Assembly: GCA_027405735.1 (NCBI GenBank)
Contig: JAPEHQ010000013.1
Coordinates: 682,001-746,000, forward strand
DNA: 64,000 nt
Direction: 5' to 3'
Source of the DNA: Mucor racemosus
Taxonomy: Eukaryota; Mucoromycota; Mucoromycetes; Mucorales; Mucoraceae
The notes beneath the pieces were generated by a model that was not told the origin of the DNA, did not search any database, and saw only the letters and a program-made list of their open reading frames with translations. The translations under genes were made by a program, and so were the position numbers. Positions 46,364 to 59,734 of the stretch are shown piece by piece (positions within the stretch are counted from its first letter, which is position 1; each line of letters opens with the position of its first letter).

Positions 46364-48170
46364 ATGATTAGTACATTTTTATCTCGCAAAACTGGTGCTG
46401 AGCATCCTGTACCTCAAATCAATGGTACTGAAGACCAACAACAGGCTGTCAATGAAATTCATCATCAATTTCACGTAACAACAGAGAAAGCTCGTACTAT
46501 TGTCAAGCAGTTTATGGAAGAAATGCAAAAAGGTTTAGATCATGAGGGTGCAACAGGTATAAAAGTAAAAGCAATTTAACTATTATTGTGTATTAATTTT
46601 GAACAAGTTCCTATGATCCCCAGTTTTGTAACAGGTCGTCCTACTGGTGATGAGAAGGGAAGATATCTTGCTTTGGATTTAGGTGGAACAAATCTTCGTG
46701 TATGTGAATTTGAATTGAAGGGCGATGGTCAATTTTCAGTACATCAACAAAAGTACGTTGTAGCAGAAGAGTTAAAAACTGGAGAAATGCGTCGTCTTTG
46801 TGATTTTATTGCTGATTGTGTTGATAACTTTGTTACTGAATACGGCTCAGACCGTGCTCATGTTACTGAAAAACTTCAATTGGGTTTTACATTTTCTTTT
46901 GCTGTTAATCAAACTGATATTAATAGAGGAACTCTTATGCATTGGACAAAGGGATTTAACTGTTCTGGTGCTATTAATAAGGATGTTGTCATTATGTTAC
47001 AAGATGCTTTCCTTCGTAAGAATATTCATGTGAATATTGCTGCTGTAAGTATATATATATTTCTTATTCCTCGTCTCTCTCTCTCTCTCTTTATTATATA
47101 ATTTTCCCGATTTATTTCTTGTGTATGCGTGTGTACGTGTGTGTGTGTGTGTTCATGTGTACGAGGGGTCAAACGGGAAATCTGAATTATTTGGGGGGAG
47201 GGGGGAGAGAGAACTGCAGAAAAAAATAGAGATATAGAGTTAGAGATGGGTAAATCAAGAAGATTTCTAAAAAAATTATTCTATTTTTATATTATAGCTT
47301 GTTAATGACACTGTGGGTACTTTAATGGCTAATGCTTATCGTCATCCTGATACCTCAATGGGCATCATTCTCGGTACAGGAACAAATGCTGGTAAAATTT
47401 ACCCTTTTTCTCCCAATTTTAATTTACTCACGTACAATTTGTATCATTAAGCATATTACGAAAAACTCAAAAATATCAAAAAATGGAAAGGTGGAGAACA
47501 AGTATTCGAAGAAATGGTTGTAAACATGGAATGGGGAGCTTTTGATCGTGAGCGTCGTGTATTACCACTTACTGTTTATGATAACAAACTTGATCGTGAA
47601 TCCATTAATCCTCGTGAGCAATTGTTTGAAAAGATGATGTCTGGTATGTATTTGGGTGAAATCTCTCGTAATACTATTCTTCAATTCGTTGATCATCGTG
47701 TTCTTTTCAACGGTTTATCTTCACCTAATCTCAATAAACAATGGGGCTTCGAAACATCTTACATGTCAACAATTGTTGATGATGATTCATCTGACCTCGA
47801 AAAAGTTCGTCATGTCTTGGAAGATACACTTCAAATACCTTCTACTACTTTAGGTGACCGTCAAGTTGTCAAAGTTATCTGTATAGCAGTTGGACGTCGT
47901 GCTGCTCGTCTCGCTGCTTGCGGTGTTGCTGGTGTTTTGGCTCATACTGGTGAGTTAGATGCCGATTCTGCTGTCGCTGTCGATGGTTCTGTTTATGAAT
48001 TCTTCCCTAATTTCGAAAAATATATGATGGAAGCTCTTGAAGAACTCTTTGGTGATCAAGTTACAAAGCATATCAAATTCTCTTTGACTAGAGATGGCTC
48101 TGGATTTGGCGCTGCCATGATTGCTATGATGGCACATAAGGCTGCTTTAGTCAAATCTAACGCAGTTTAA
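46364..48170 (+). CDS. Hexokinase
   Basis: Four exons (46364-46556, 46608-47044, 47298-47391, 47452-48170) give 480 residues, the length of yeast-type hexokinases. It phosphorylates glucose and other hexoses with ATP in the cytosol. Phosphate-1 motif LALDLGGTNLRVCEFEL, sugar-binding GFTFSFAVNQTDINRGTL with WTKGFNC, the LVNDTVGTLMANAY segment with the catalytic Asp, GIILGTGTNA, NMEWGAFD and the adenosine-site GDGSGFGAA-like RDGSGFGAAM near the end are all intact. The second intron, 253 nt, is several times longer than the window's usual introns and is full of simple repeats. TTGAACAAG|TTCC is a plausible but non-pyrimidine-rich acceptor for exon 2. Confidence 0.95.
47045..47297 (+). repeat. 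Microsatellite-rich intron of hexokinase
   Basis: A 253-nt intron with, in order, an AT run, a CT run (about 47073-47091), a GT run (about 47128-47151) and a G-rich tract with two runs of six G (near 47194-47207). Confidence 0.85.
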
Positions 48171-50392
48171 GTAACCAAACGTTTCATAACATTTAAACCG
48201 AATTGATCTTCTTCTTCACTACCCTGTTACTCTTTCTCTCCACCTCTTTTTCTTTACGTAATTTGTCGTTCTGAGAATGCATTTTACTCTTCCTTCTGCT
48301 GCTGTAAACATAATAAACACTTTTTTTTTTATTCATAAAATATAATTATAGCCTAGTATCTTATCGTAAACATAATTTAAGTTTTGAGATCATACGTCGG
48401 AACCCTGACACATTTGTTGTAACACCTTGAGGTAGCAAATGAGATGTTTTTTGATGAGAAATTTGAAAAAAATATTCCCTTGTTTTACAGATTTACCGCA
48501 TGCTTCCTAGCTTGGACTTGCTTACACATAATATAAACAATAAATTAACTATAAGTACATTAATATACTACCAAAACAATTTAATATACAGTAATGAATA
48601 AATTATATGCAAGTTCTTTTAACAAAAATTACTCAGAATTGGTCTTAATTTTGTTCCTGAGATGCAAAACTGATCTAACCCCTGAGCGGAGTTTTACCAA
48701 TTTAACATCATTAGTTTATCCGTTTGATGCTTCATAAAGGCCCAATGCGATTCTCACTACAGGCAGTGAATAATAGGAATGTTTAAACAATGTCGTTCAG
48801 CATCGAAGTATGATTAAAAACCAAAAATTGTATAAGAAAATTATTTGATTAAACAAATAAATTAAGAAATGTAAAAATCGTAGCAATTGTAAAACTAATG
48901 GTATCATTCAATGTGTACAAAAGATACAATAGGTAACCTTTCACATGATCGACTAGAATAATTGCTTTTACTTTGTAATTACACAAATATATTATCCTTG
49001 ATAATGTGCGTGGTAAAATCGAAATAAAAGACTTTCTAAATATGATTGATATGTAAAATATTCTATATACAGTCTTGATATCAAGTAAAACGGTTTATTG
49101 TTTCTGAATACAATAAAGTGTTTGATAAATACAGAACCATAAATATGTTCTTGATTCAGTGTGAAGATAGCGGGAGCCTTGCTTTGTGAAAATTGTGCAT
49201 TATACAGACATTTAAACCGATAATCCCTTCATATCAAGTAACAATTTGATATGCATGAATATTGCATAAAAATTGCAATCTAATGTTCCAGTGATTTCAA
49301 ATGATGATAAATACAACTTATGATAGCTATTATACTGCTTTATTAATCCCAAATAGGATTTCTCTAGCCTACAAGAAAACCCTGACAGCCGGTTAGTGGC
49401 ACGACGATTACCTAATCATAAGGAAAATGAGAAAAACAGGAAATATAACACTACACAAACTTTTACCGCGTTTTCCCCTCATGCTGAACGAAAAATAAAC
49501 TTGCTCTTTTCTATGATATTTATTCGTTTGGGGGGAGGAGTGACCCTTGATAGTATGACAGTTGTGTTACTTTTAATATATTATTCTATTCATTTATTGG
49601 ATATTGTATATACAATACCTTTATAACGCCATTTGGCCCATGTAAGTTTCAGGTTCTTTCACATGACCAATGCAGTTTTTATAAGCCTTGTAATACGGCT
49701 GGAATCTATCAAGATTTTTATGGAGAAAGAGCTAATCTCACGCTAGATGCATGCATTGATTCTCCATTAGACAGAATAAGGCCTATTCTAGGACTCCAGT
49801 TCATAATCACATTATTATTTCAGATTACTAATTGTTATGGAAAGCTACTGGATTTTACTCAAACATTTAGATAAAATGATATCTTTTGAATTAAGGTAGT
49901 AAAACTAGAATATTCTTTTATTCACAATACTTATAATTCTCTCATCAGCGAGACATGAAATTTTGACATATTAACTCAGCTCAGGGGTAATAGTTTTCTG
50001 GCTTGATTGCTTTTTTAATATGTAGTTTTTACTTTCGATGGATTATTTAAATAAGATAAGAAGCCATTAACTAAAAAAAAAAAGTCAATTTAGCTGTAAA
50101 TTCAAAACATTTGAAATATGCTTTTATAATTTTTAAGTGTATAATTTAAAAAAGAAAAGTAAGATAAAATGCTCTTTAAAAGGAACCGAAGCTAATTTTA
50201 GATATGGCTATATCGTATTATTTAAAGCTTAAAACTGAAGACCAATATATCGAGAAAAATTATTATTAATTTTATTATACATTTGATTATACTTGTACAT
50301 CTTTTTTAAAAAGAAAGGAAAGAAATTATCATTAATCAGTAAATAAAAATGTAGATGTCAAATCTACAATGTTAGTTAATTTTGAGAAAAAA
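48171..50392. other. Intergenic between convergent genes
   Basis: About 2.2 kb with no supported gene, RNA or repeat. The first 150 bases hold the C/T-rich hexokinase 3' region. An open frame at 49396-49626 has no family features. Confidence 0.6.
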
Positions 50393-53338
50393 TTAGTTCT
50401 TAACAACAATGGGACCAGAAGTCCATGTTTCCCAATCCTTCTTGTTCTTGGGGTTACCGAGAAGCTTCAAAGCAGTAAAGCGGAACTTGTAAGTACCTTC
50501 AACAGCAGGAATAGGAAGGGGAGCATTGGATAAAGAGGAGGGGACATAAGTACCATCCCAGGCGTATTGATTATAAACTTGATCACCTGTGAGGAAGTTA
50601 CGACCGACATAATTAAGACCAGTAAGGAATTGACCGAGAACTTTGTTAGTCTTGGAGTCTAAAAGCTCAGCCTTGATTTGAGGGGAGGGTGTCAATAAAC
50701 GCAAAACGGAGATGGGAGCAGTGGTAGAATCGGAGCGATCGAAAGTGAAGGTATCATCCTTACCGTATTCGGTACTAGAAGTATCAATAATGGTAGGGAA
50801 ACCAGTATCAAAGATAGGTAAAGTCTTTTGGCTACCAACAACACCAAAATAAGGAACCTTAATGTCCTTGGCACTGCTTTGTTGCTTAGACTTGACATGA
50901 ATGAAGCCACCATAGAAAATGTGATCCTTGGCATTAGTCTTGGGAGGAGTGACAGTTACGGTAATCTTTTGAGATTTACCGGGAGAAAGCTTGAAAGTCT
51001 TCTTGGAGAAACGTAATTTAGCAGCAGCAACAGTGTTTTCAGCAGGTTCAAGAGGAGTGTAACCAGAAGCTTCGACATCGTAAGGGGAAACACCAGTGGC
51101 AACATCATTGACAACTTCATATTTAATAGTCTTGGAGCCATGATTAGTAACGGTAATTGTTTGAGTTCTGTACTTGGTAGTAGCAGTATCATTGAAACTG
51201 ATTTGAGCAGGAGAAATGTGAGTCTTTTGAGTAATAGCATCATAAACTTGGACGAGACCAGCGCCTTGACGAATTGGATTATCAAGCTTGGTAGTGTTGT
51301 AAACCTTGGTAGCATAAGCGTAGTTTTGGAATTGTTCGTTAATGTAACTGATAGATTGCTTCTTATTCTTTCCTTCAGATTTCAAGAATAAAGCAACTGA
51401 ACCAGCAACATAAGGAGCAGCCATACTAGTACCGGACATGACACCATAACTATCAAGATAACGAGGCAAAGTAGAGTATACGTTACCACCAATACCAGCA
51501 ATATTAGGCTTGAAGTTGAGTTCAGCAGATGCACCAGTACTGGAGAAAGAGGAGACAGTATTAGCACCTTCAATAGGTTGAATAGAACCCTTCTTGTTCA
51601 AGGTAACAGTGACAGTACCAGCCTTGATAGCAGCTAAAAGTGCCTTACCATCAGCATTAGAGATGGAGAGAACAGGAACAGTGACACCAGGAACGGAAGC
51701 ACTGAGAGCACCAGCAACATTGTTGTAGATAATGACACCAGTGGCACCAGCAGATGCAGCATTGTTGACCTTATCAGTGAAAGCACAAGTACCTCTTTGA
51801 ATAAGAGCAATCTTACCCTTGACAGCAGAATCAATTGAACTAGAGGTACAAGCTTCAGAAGAACTAGCACCAGACTTATCACCGTAAATGACTGGGCCAT
51901 TAGCAAGTTTAGAATCATCATTACTAGCAGTGTAAACTATTGATAAAGATTTGATTAAAATATGGATATAAATAACTATATAATTTAACTTACGGATATC
52001 ATGGTCGATACCAGTAGCCTTCAAATCCTTGGAAACATAGTAACCATTTTCAACGGAAGCAACAGAGAAAGCATTGACGGCGGTACTGGGTTGACCAACG
52101 GTGTAAATACCTTCGGCACCAGAGTTACCAGCAGAGATAACAACTAATTAAAAGTGTTTAATGGTTAATTACCTTATCTATATGCATGTACCGTATGAAA
52201 TTATCACTTACCACTTACGCCCTTCTTGACGATCTTGTTAACAACACTTGCTTCAGCATCAGTAGTGATAGACCAAGAGTTGGTTTCACCCAAACTCAAG
52301 TTGATAACATCAACACCAGCATCATAGGCCATCAAAAGAGCCTTGATAACGATATCATTTGTAACACTACCTGTACAACCAAATACACGCCACATACCAA
52401 GGTTGGCTTCAGGTGCAACACCAGTGAAGTTCTACATACAATTGTTCAGATATTTACTAATGTTTGCATAATCTAGATCACTTACGGTAGATTTGTCGTA
52501 ACCAGCAATAATACCTGAAACATGAGTACCGTGGCCTATTTTTTTATGCAAAATTGAATAAAATGTTTCAAATGTCAGAAATACTCAATCTTACCAGAGG
52601 CACCAGAATCAGCACCACAGTCATCAAGGGGATCACTATCAGGCTTGGGAGTATTCAAACCAGTATAGGCATCACCGACTAAATCATAACCTTTAATGAC
52701 TTTGAACCCCTTACCAAAACCGCCACCCAAAGCAGGATGCAAGTAATCAACACCTAGTACATTTATAAATAAAGATTTACATATAAATATTTACAAATCC
52801 TTATGCATTAGAAACATATTACTATACCTGTATCAAGGACACCAACAAAGACACCCTTACCCTTGTTCTTGAGAACAGAGTGGACTTTATCAACTTGAGT
52901 CATGGCATGAGGCAAGACAGAAGGAGTTTTGCTAGAACCTTGATTTCCAAGAGTAACCTTGGGACGGGAGATTGTTCTGACAGGATAAACAGCTTCAACA
53001 TCAGATCTATCAAGGATAGACTTGAGAGCAGCAGTATGAATTCCATCATCAGTAGTATCAATGTCAACTGAAATACCAGAGAAGAAATCATGCTTGAAGT
53101 TTTCCTTGACCTTCAAGTCGGCATTCTTGAATTCTTTAGTGAATGATTGGGTAAAAAGTGTACCTGAATTTTGTTTAACACCAGAGAAACTAATAATATA
53201 ACGTCCAGGGACAGTGTTGGATGAACCCTTGATGTATTTAGGGTGGGAAATCTTAACAGCTTCAGCTGTCATTACAAAGACAGCTAAACAAACACCTGCC
53301 ACTACAATAGGGAAGATGGAGAATGAAGTCTTCTTCAT
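50393..53338 (-). CDS. Secreted subtilisin-like serine protease (S8) with PA domain
   Basis: Six exons on the minus strand (52828-53338, 52595-52753, 52486-52535, 52212-52431, 51994-52143, 50393-51936) give 877 residues. A signal peptide (about 1-27, ending MTAEA) is followed by an I9-type propeptide (about 45-140). The triad is Asp169 in LDTG, His225 in HGTHVSG and Ser534 in SGTSMAAP; the oxyanion Asn320 is in SAGNSG. A protease-associated domain (about 370-475, with CAFTDKVNNAASAGATG) is inserted before the serine, as in Vpr-like and cucumisin-like subtilases. A long C-terminal beta-rich region (about 600-877), probably Fn3-like, completes it. It is an extracellular protease for nutrition or wall turnover; there is no GPI signal or membrane anchor. 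TATATAAA occurs about 145 bases upstream. Confidence 0.94.
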
Positions 53339-54960
53339 TTTAAATTAAAAAGAAAAAAGGATAGGGGAAGGAAAGGAAAGTTTGTTGAAAAAAAGGATTG
53401 TTATACAGTAACTACTTTTGTTAGTAGCTCAAAAAAAGAAGGGATTGTTTGTTGAAATAATTTGATGCAGAAAATCAAGTTGTTTATATATAAAAATGGT
53501 GTCAAGGTAGGACTAATCTATATAGTTGATACACATGGTAAAAGAATCTTTGTTTGGTATACCTTCAACCGAGTTTAGGAAGAAAATCCAAGTATAGTAA
53601 GGCCCTTTGTACTCATACAAAATATAAATGTTTGTACAACATGAATTCATTAAAATAATATTTTCGGTCGATCTCACATTTGGATCAGATTATATATGGA
53701 GTAAACTTCCAATAATGGCGAAAACCGATCGCTTTTGAGTTCATTTGTGAAATGTGCATTTTATATATCATTCGTTTAATTGACAGGTATATGTGATTTA
53801 TGTTCAGTTTTAATAGATTAGTAAGCCCTTCAATCGCATTAAAATAATTTCGCAGAAGTGTGCTTGCAAATTGATACTCTTTTGCAAACAAATATTACAT
53901 ATACAATTGAATTCTAATGGAATATATAAAACGCCATTCACCCAAATTATTAATGCATTTCAATGCTTACACAAGAGAAAAAATGATATTTATAGAATTT
54001 CCTTCTTTTTTAATCAATTGCTATAAGTTGGTATCAATCAATTGCAGCGATAAAGCATAGGTACATATAGGCTCAACCTTGCACAACATTACATTTATGC
54101 ATGGTATTTTGTTATAGATTCAACTTTATTTCTGTGAATTCTATCATTACGGTAAAAAGGAATTGTATGCATTAATGTGCAATATCAAACTAAAACACTT
54201 TTTATTCATGTATAACACTGTCAAATAAGAGAACATTACTGTGAGAATCACACCACAAAAAAAAAATCGAGCATCAAGCACAGAAATGGAATAGTGTTCT
54301 GTGGCATTAAAAGAATTCGAGGCTGCTACTGTACATTTCAAATGTGTGTTGAGTAATAAAGGCTCGTGCTCATTTTACAAATTTAGCATGTTGTGTTTGG
54401 ATATTGCATATTTATAACAAAATATTTTATAGATAAACCAGGTTACAAGCAAGCTGATACCATTCTTTTGGAGATAACTGATCAAAATAAAATGATAATT
54501 AGTCAGTTTCAATGGTTTTGATTTTTTTTTTTTTTAAAAAAAAAACGGCTGCCCAGTTGGTGTTTTCTATAACAAAAAAAAAAAAAAAAACTAATTAAAA
54601 CATATTTTTATTAAATTCTAATAATACTTTTGTAAAAAAAAAAATATATAATCATAACTTCAACTAAATTAATATAACATAATAACAAATTTAGTTATTT
54701 AAATTATTTAATTGTGGTAGTAAAAACTCTTTAAAATTCTGTACTGCTTATTTTTGGACATTGATTGGGTTATTGCATATCCTGAACCCATCAATATTGC
54801 AATTAAAGTTGTGTGACTCTACAACGCTTCTAATCTAATGAATTAAGTTCTTTTTTGTGGTGCGGAGGATAAGGGGTGTGAAGGGGGAAAAGAGAACAAA
54901 GGAAAAAATCAAGAAATATCAAAAAAAAGAAAGCTTTTCCAAGTTCATAATTTCACCAAA
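53339..54960. other. Divergent intergenic
   Basis: About 1.6 kb between two divergent genes. It has T and A homopolymer runs near 54520-54590. No open frame is supported. Confidence 0.6.
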
Positions 54961-55923
54961 ATGGCTACATCCTCACCTTTATACCCGCCTACTGTTATAA
55001 ATACCAATAGTCAACTTCATCCTGGATTATATGAATATCTTGCAGAGCTTGTATCAAAAAGAGTGGCTACTATAAAATACATTAGAAAAGCACACGAAGG
55101 AAATACTCACTGGTTTAATACAATTTTATTAACAAAAGAAAATTTAACAAGCATGTATCCAAACTCGAAAATGATTAAAAGGTTAAAATATAAACATGTT
55201 ATATAATGAATGGGATGTGCTCATCAATTCTGTGTCTATATAGAACGAATCATTTTTACGCTTTGGGCTTATCTCTCGGTGCTATTTTAGATATCACAAA
55301 CCCTGTCGATTACATCAAGGCCCTAAGCCAAATCATGAATGAATTTGAGAGACATACCAGTGATGATTCTAAACAGAAAATGGTAAGCACTGATCCATCG
55401 AAATGTTTGTATATGAATGCTTATGTAATGAATTAATAGAAAAACATCTTTCGAAAAGCAAAATCCAAAGATGAAAGCACATTGGATAATACAGGAGATT
55501 ATGGTTATTTGATCATTCCACACATTGTAAGTATATATATTTACATCATACTGATTTCAATATTTAAACTAAAAATGCATTAAAAGCCATTTGAAATGGA
55601 TTATTTCGAGACGTTTTTTACATTGATTGATATCATGGCAGAGGCATATTACAAGTTACTTGTAGGTACAGAAGGGCCTATTTGTACACAAGCTTACTTT
55701 GAGCTGGTTCTCAAGTGCGACGGAAAGTTCAAGGTGTGTAGAATAAAGTTATCTAAGCATGCAAACACTAACCTTTTTACAGAAAATTGTTACAATGATT
55801 ACCAAAGAACTTGATTTATTAGCTCGTAATGCTATTAAAGACGAACTTAAATTGATTGATCCCCTTTGCTACTTGGCAAAGGTATCTTCTCCTATTGAAT
55901 TCGATCCTGTTGCAGAAGTCTAA
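54961..55923 (+). CDS. Conserved-looking protein of unknown function
   Basis: Five exons (54961-55181, 55244-55382, 55440-55526, 55587-55733, 55783-55923) join in frame to 244 residues with good GT..AG sites, so the gene is real. I do not recognise the family. It is soluble, mostly helical, with no signal peptide. Visible features are LYEYLAELVSKRVATIKYIR near residue 24, then ALGLSLGAILDITNPVDYIK, then a basic loop (RKAKSKDES). Two long helices follow, DYFETFFTLIDIMAEAYYKL and KKIVTMITKELDLLARNAIK. The region around WFNTILLTKENL and the conserved-looking Pro/Tyr positions suggest a folded domain, not a disordered protein. It lies 225 bases before the lipin gene on the same strand. Confidence 0.8.
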
Positions 55924-56148
55924 GGGAGTTTCAATGTCTAGTTTTCAATGTGGCCCGTTTCAGTGCCAGTATAACTTTTTTCCCTTTTCCTTTCTTCTCA
56001 CTCATCATTGTAACGCAAAACAAAATCATAATAAATAATAAATAATAAATAATAATATCAAATCAGAACCCCTTTTCTATACATAAATACGCATTTATAC
56101 ATACAAATATAGTAAACTTAATATCAAGATATTAATACAAAGCGCAAA

Positions 56149-56857
56149 ATGGATTATGTCGGAAGAATTGGTAGTCTTATATCTTCGTTAAATAATTTTT
56201 ACAACGAGATAAATCCTGCAACGTTATCTGGTGCCATTGATATTATTGTTGTAGAGCAAGAAGATGGAAATCTCGCAAGCTCTCCTTTTCATGTTCGATT
56301 TGGCAAATTATCTGTTCTTTTACCTCAAGAGAAAAAGGTAATTATTTCTACGGACTTGATGACAGATTTTGGGGGTATAATAAAGGGTAGTTCTATCAAT
56401 GCAAACAGTCGGAGTTGATGATATCCATCATTTGGGGTTTTGCATTTTAATGTAGTAACAGTAACACTCATGATTTTATTAGGTCGAAATTAGTGTAAAT
56501 GGCAATAAGGTGCCTTATTTAATGAAAGTAGGTGAAGCCGGCGAAGCTTTTTTCGTATTTGAAACAGATCATGAAGTTCCCGAAGAATTCCAAACGTCTC
56601 CAATTCTGCAAGCATTAGCAGAAAATAGGTCCGATGTTGAGGTAAGGACCCCAAACATTTGGTTGAAATTAAACTATGGTTGTCATATTGACACTGTTTT
56701 AAAGGAACCTCCTTTCCTTGATATCAGTGAACAAAAAGACGAAAAAGGTAATAGTTTATTTCTCAAGTAGTAAAATGATCATACAATTTTTTATCATGTT
56801 GATTTCTAGATACCTCTGAACAAACAAAAGATACTTTTGATGATGAAGATGATGATG

Positions 56858-56892
<35 letters not shown>

Positions 56893-59391
56893 GGTAATCA
56901 TAATCATAGCGATAATGATAAAACTACTATACCTGCTGAATTACAGTCTCCAAAAATGATCATTGAGGAACAGATGGATAAAGTTGTTACTAAAATGGAC
57001 CCATTTCAACACAACGAAGATAATAATCAACCCAAGCCCGAGAATAACTTATATGCATTGAATGATGGATCAACCTTGTTAGAACGAGTAACTCCTGAAG
57101 CTATTACAACTACAACCATAGCTAAAGAAAGATTTATTGTGAGACCAGTAGATGGTGATATCAATGCATTATGGATGGATGTAACTCACACATTAAACGA
57201 GGGTTTGGATTTACCAATAGAAAAGGCATCGAAAAAGCCAAATGATAATTCAGGAGAAAAGGAATCAATTGTATTGGATATGTCTGGTTATAAAACTCAA
57301 CAAAAAGGCATAGAAAAAGATCAGGTTCAAGAGGATGTTGTAACAGAAGAAAGCAATGCAGTGAACGAACAATCTGATACAACAGCCGATAATAACAAAT
57401 CTTGGGGTTGGGGTAAATCACACGCAGATGATGGTTCCAAAGAAGGACCTTCTCCTTCATTACTCACTAGGGAGCTCCAGAACGAAAATAAAACAGTGCA
57501 ATTGAAATCAGGCCAAACCTATCGTATAGAAATGAGTTTATGTGGATTTTCGGCATTTGGTTATGATCAAGACGAAAATGCTTTATTATTTAATGATCAG
57601 CAAGTGAGTTATAATGCATTTGTTCATAATCCAAGCATTTTAAACGATCCTCGACTTGTGTTTCGTTACAAAAACCATTATTTTGCAGCCGTGAGAAATA
57701 GCCCGTTATTTACATCGTTACTGATATTCAAAAAACCATTGGAAAAAGAAGAAACATCCAACAATCATGTGTCTGATACTTATTCTTATGGTCGTGGATG
57801 GAGACAATGGTTAAGTCGCTCATCATCAGCTGAACCAGCACCTACATTGGAAAAGAATGAAAACGAACAAGTAGCTGATGTTCCGGACATTGGCAAGATC
57901 GAAGACCCAAAGATCAATCAGGATGTACCTTTTACAGGCGAACAGACAACATTTACTACTACAACAAAAACAACATCTGTAGGCTGGTCCCCAGACCACA
58001 AACATGATACTGGTCCCTTCTTTGCCAAGCGTAAAAACCATGCTAAAACTTTACGTTTAACATCTGATCAATTGAAGAATTTAAATTTGAAAAAGGGCGT
58101 TAATACCATCAGTTTCTCTGTTAGTTCAGCATACCAAGGCACTGCCACATGTGTTGCTAAAGTATTTTTCTGGGATTATGATATTCAAGTAGTTATTTCA
58201 GATATTGATGGCACCATCACCAAATCAGATACAATGGGTCATCTTATGACAATGATTGGAAAGGATTGGACTCATGCTGGTGTTGCTCAATTGTACACAG
58301 ATATCGCTAATAATGGATATCATTTCATGTATCTAACTAGTAGAGCCATTGGACAAGCCGATTACACAAGAGATTACCTTAAAAAAGTGCTTCAAGGCAA
58401 TTATCAACTTCCTGATGGTCCAGTTATCATGTCTCCCGATCGATTATTTACCTCTTTGCATCGTGAAGTTATTATGAGAAAACCAGAAATGTTTAAAATG
58501 GCTTGTTTGCGTGATATACAAAGACTTTTCGGTGGCCGAGACCCTTTTTATGCTGGTTTTGGTAACCGTATCACAGATGCAATCTCTTATAGAAGTGTAA
58601 ATGTACCATCTTCAAGAATCTTCACAATCGATGCGCAAGGTGAGGTCAAGTTAGAACTAGTGACAGGGTTCAAATCCTCTTATGTACTTTTGAATGATCT
58701 TGTTGATCAAATATTTCCTCCAATTGATAAGACAATCCAAGAAGAATATAGCGATTATAATTTCTGGAAACCTCCCATGCCTGAAATTGATATACCAGAG
58801 TTAGAGGAAGAAGGCCCTTTACCCACCTCACCTAAACCAAAGCCAATCAAACCTGATCCAACTAGTCTTCCAAAAGAATCTGTAGTTGCTTTTGAACCAG
58901 AACCTAAGCGAGGTATCTTACGTAGTTTCACATCTAGATCTTCCAGTTCAGCAACATCAAAAAAGACAGCTCCTGTCAAAAAGTCATCCTTACAACCGCA
59001 ACCAGTTAAAAAACTTGCATCGCATAATAGTGCACCTGATCTAACAGTAGAAACAAGCAATACTTCAAACAAAGTAATTGAAGATGATGCGGATTCTGTC
59101 AATTTAGCATCTCCTAGATCCCTTCCTGACGATTATAGACCTTCAGAAATTAATCATACCGATATTATATCACCACCAAAACCTACTACTCGAGCAAGGT
59201 CTTCATCGGGAATCATGGGCAAAGTCATTGGTGGCGTATTTTCTAGAAAAGTCGCAAGTAGTAGTGATTTGAACAACGCTAACAGTCCAGTACAGGAGGA
59301 GAAAGAGGAAAAGGAACAAGCGTTGGACGATGACGATTTATTCGGATCTGAGATAGATGATTTGGATTTGGATGAAATTCCTTTTATATAA
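56149..59391 (+). CDS. Lipin-family phosphatidate phosphatase (Pah1/Ned1)
   Basis: Four exons (56149-56337, 56483-56641, 56705-56747, 56810-59391) give 990 residues. Lipins are Mg2+-dependent enzymes that dephosphorylate phosphatidic acid to diacylglycerol at the ER/nuclear membrane, setting lipid storage and nuclear-envelope growth. The N-lip domain starts with an amphipathic helix, MDYVGRIGSLISSLNNFYNE, followed by INPATLSGAIDIIVVEQ and GEAGEAFFVF. The C-lip HAD domain has the catalytic DIDGT (Asp595 and Asp597), LTSRAIGQADYTR and MSPDRLFTSLHREVI. Between them are acidic and Ser-rich disordered segments, including a poly-Asn run encoded by AAT repeats (about 56855-56890). The tail ends with an acidic DDDDLFGSEIDDLDLDEI stretch, like the acidic C-terminus through which yeast Pah1 meets its activating phosphatase. 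The 63-nt second intron has no stop in frame. Confidence 0.95.
56855..56892 (+). repeat. AAT trinucleotide repeat (poly-Asn) in lipin
   Basis: About 11 AAT units directly after a GAT run, encoding Asp then Asn. A typical place for length variation in the disordered linker. Confidence 0.85.
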
Positions 59392-59734
59392 ATATAATCC
59401 TTGCATATATGAATACATTTAATTAATAATACTTAATCTTATTTAATGCCAATAAATATATTATCAAACCTGCTTTATTTTTACTGTGATTTTTGTGTAA
59501 CAATTATGCAAATTTGCATTAAACTTGAGCTTATTAATTACGTCAATTTTTCAAAGACAATGCATCTTCTCTCTATGGGTCATTGATATCTGTCCAAGAA
59601 TAAAAGAGTTAATACCAGAATATAAGTACAATGGTCTAACATTGACTTAACATTGACCTAATGTTGACATAAAATTGATTGTAAAAAATTGAGCACCAAA
59701 TTTGAAATGTAATTTTTTATATTCACAAGATAGG
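59392..59734. other. Intergenic spacer after lipin gene
   Basis: It holds the lipin 3' region. Near 59630-59680 are three consecutive imperfect copies of an ACATTGAC(C/T)TAA-like unit. No gene is seen. Confidence 0.6.
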
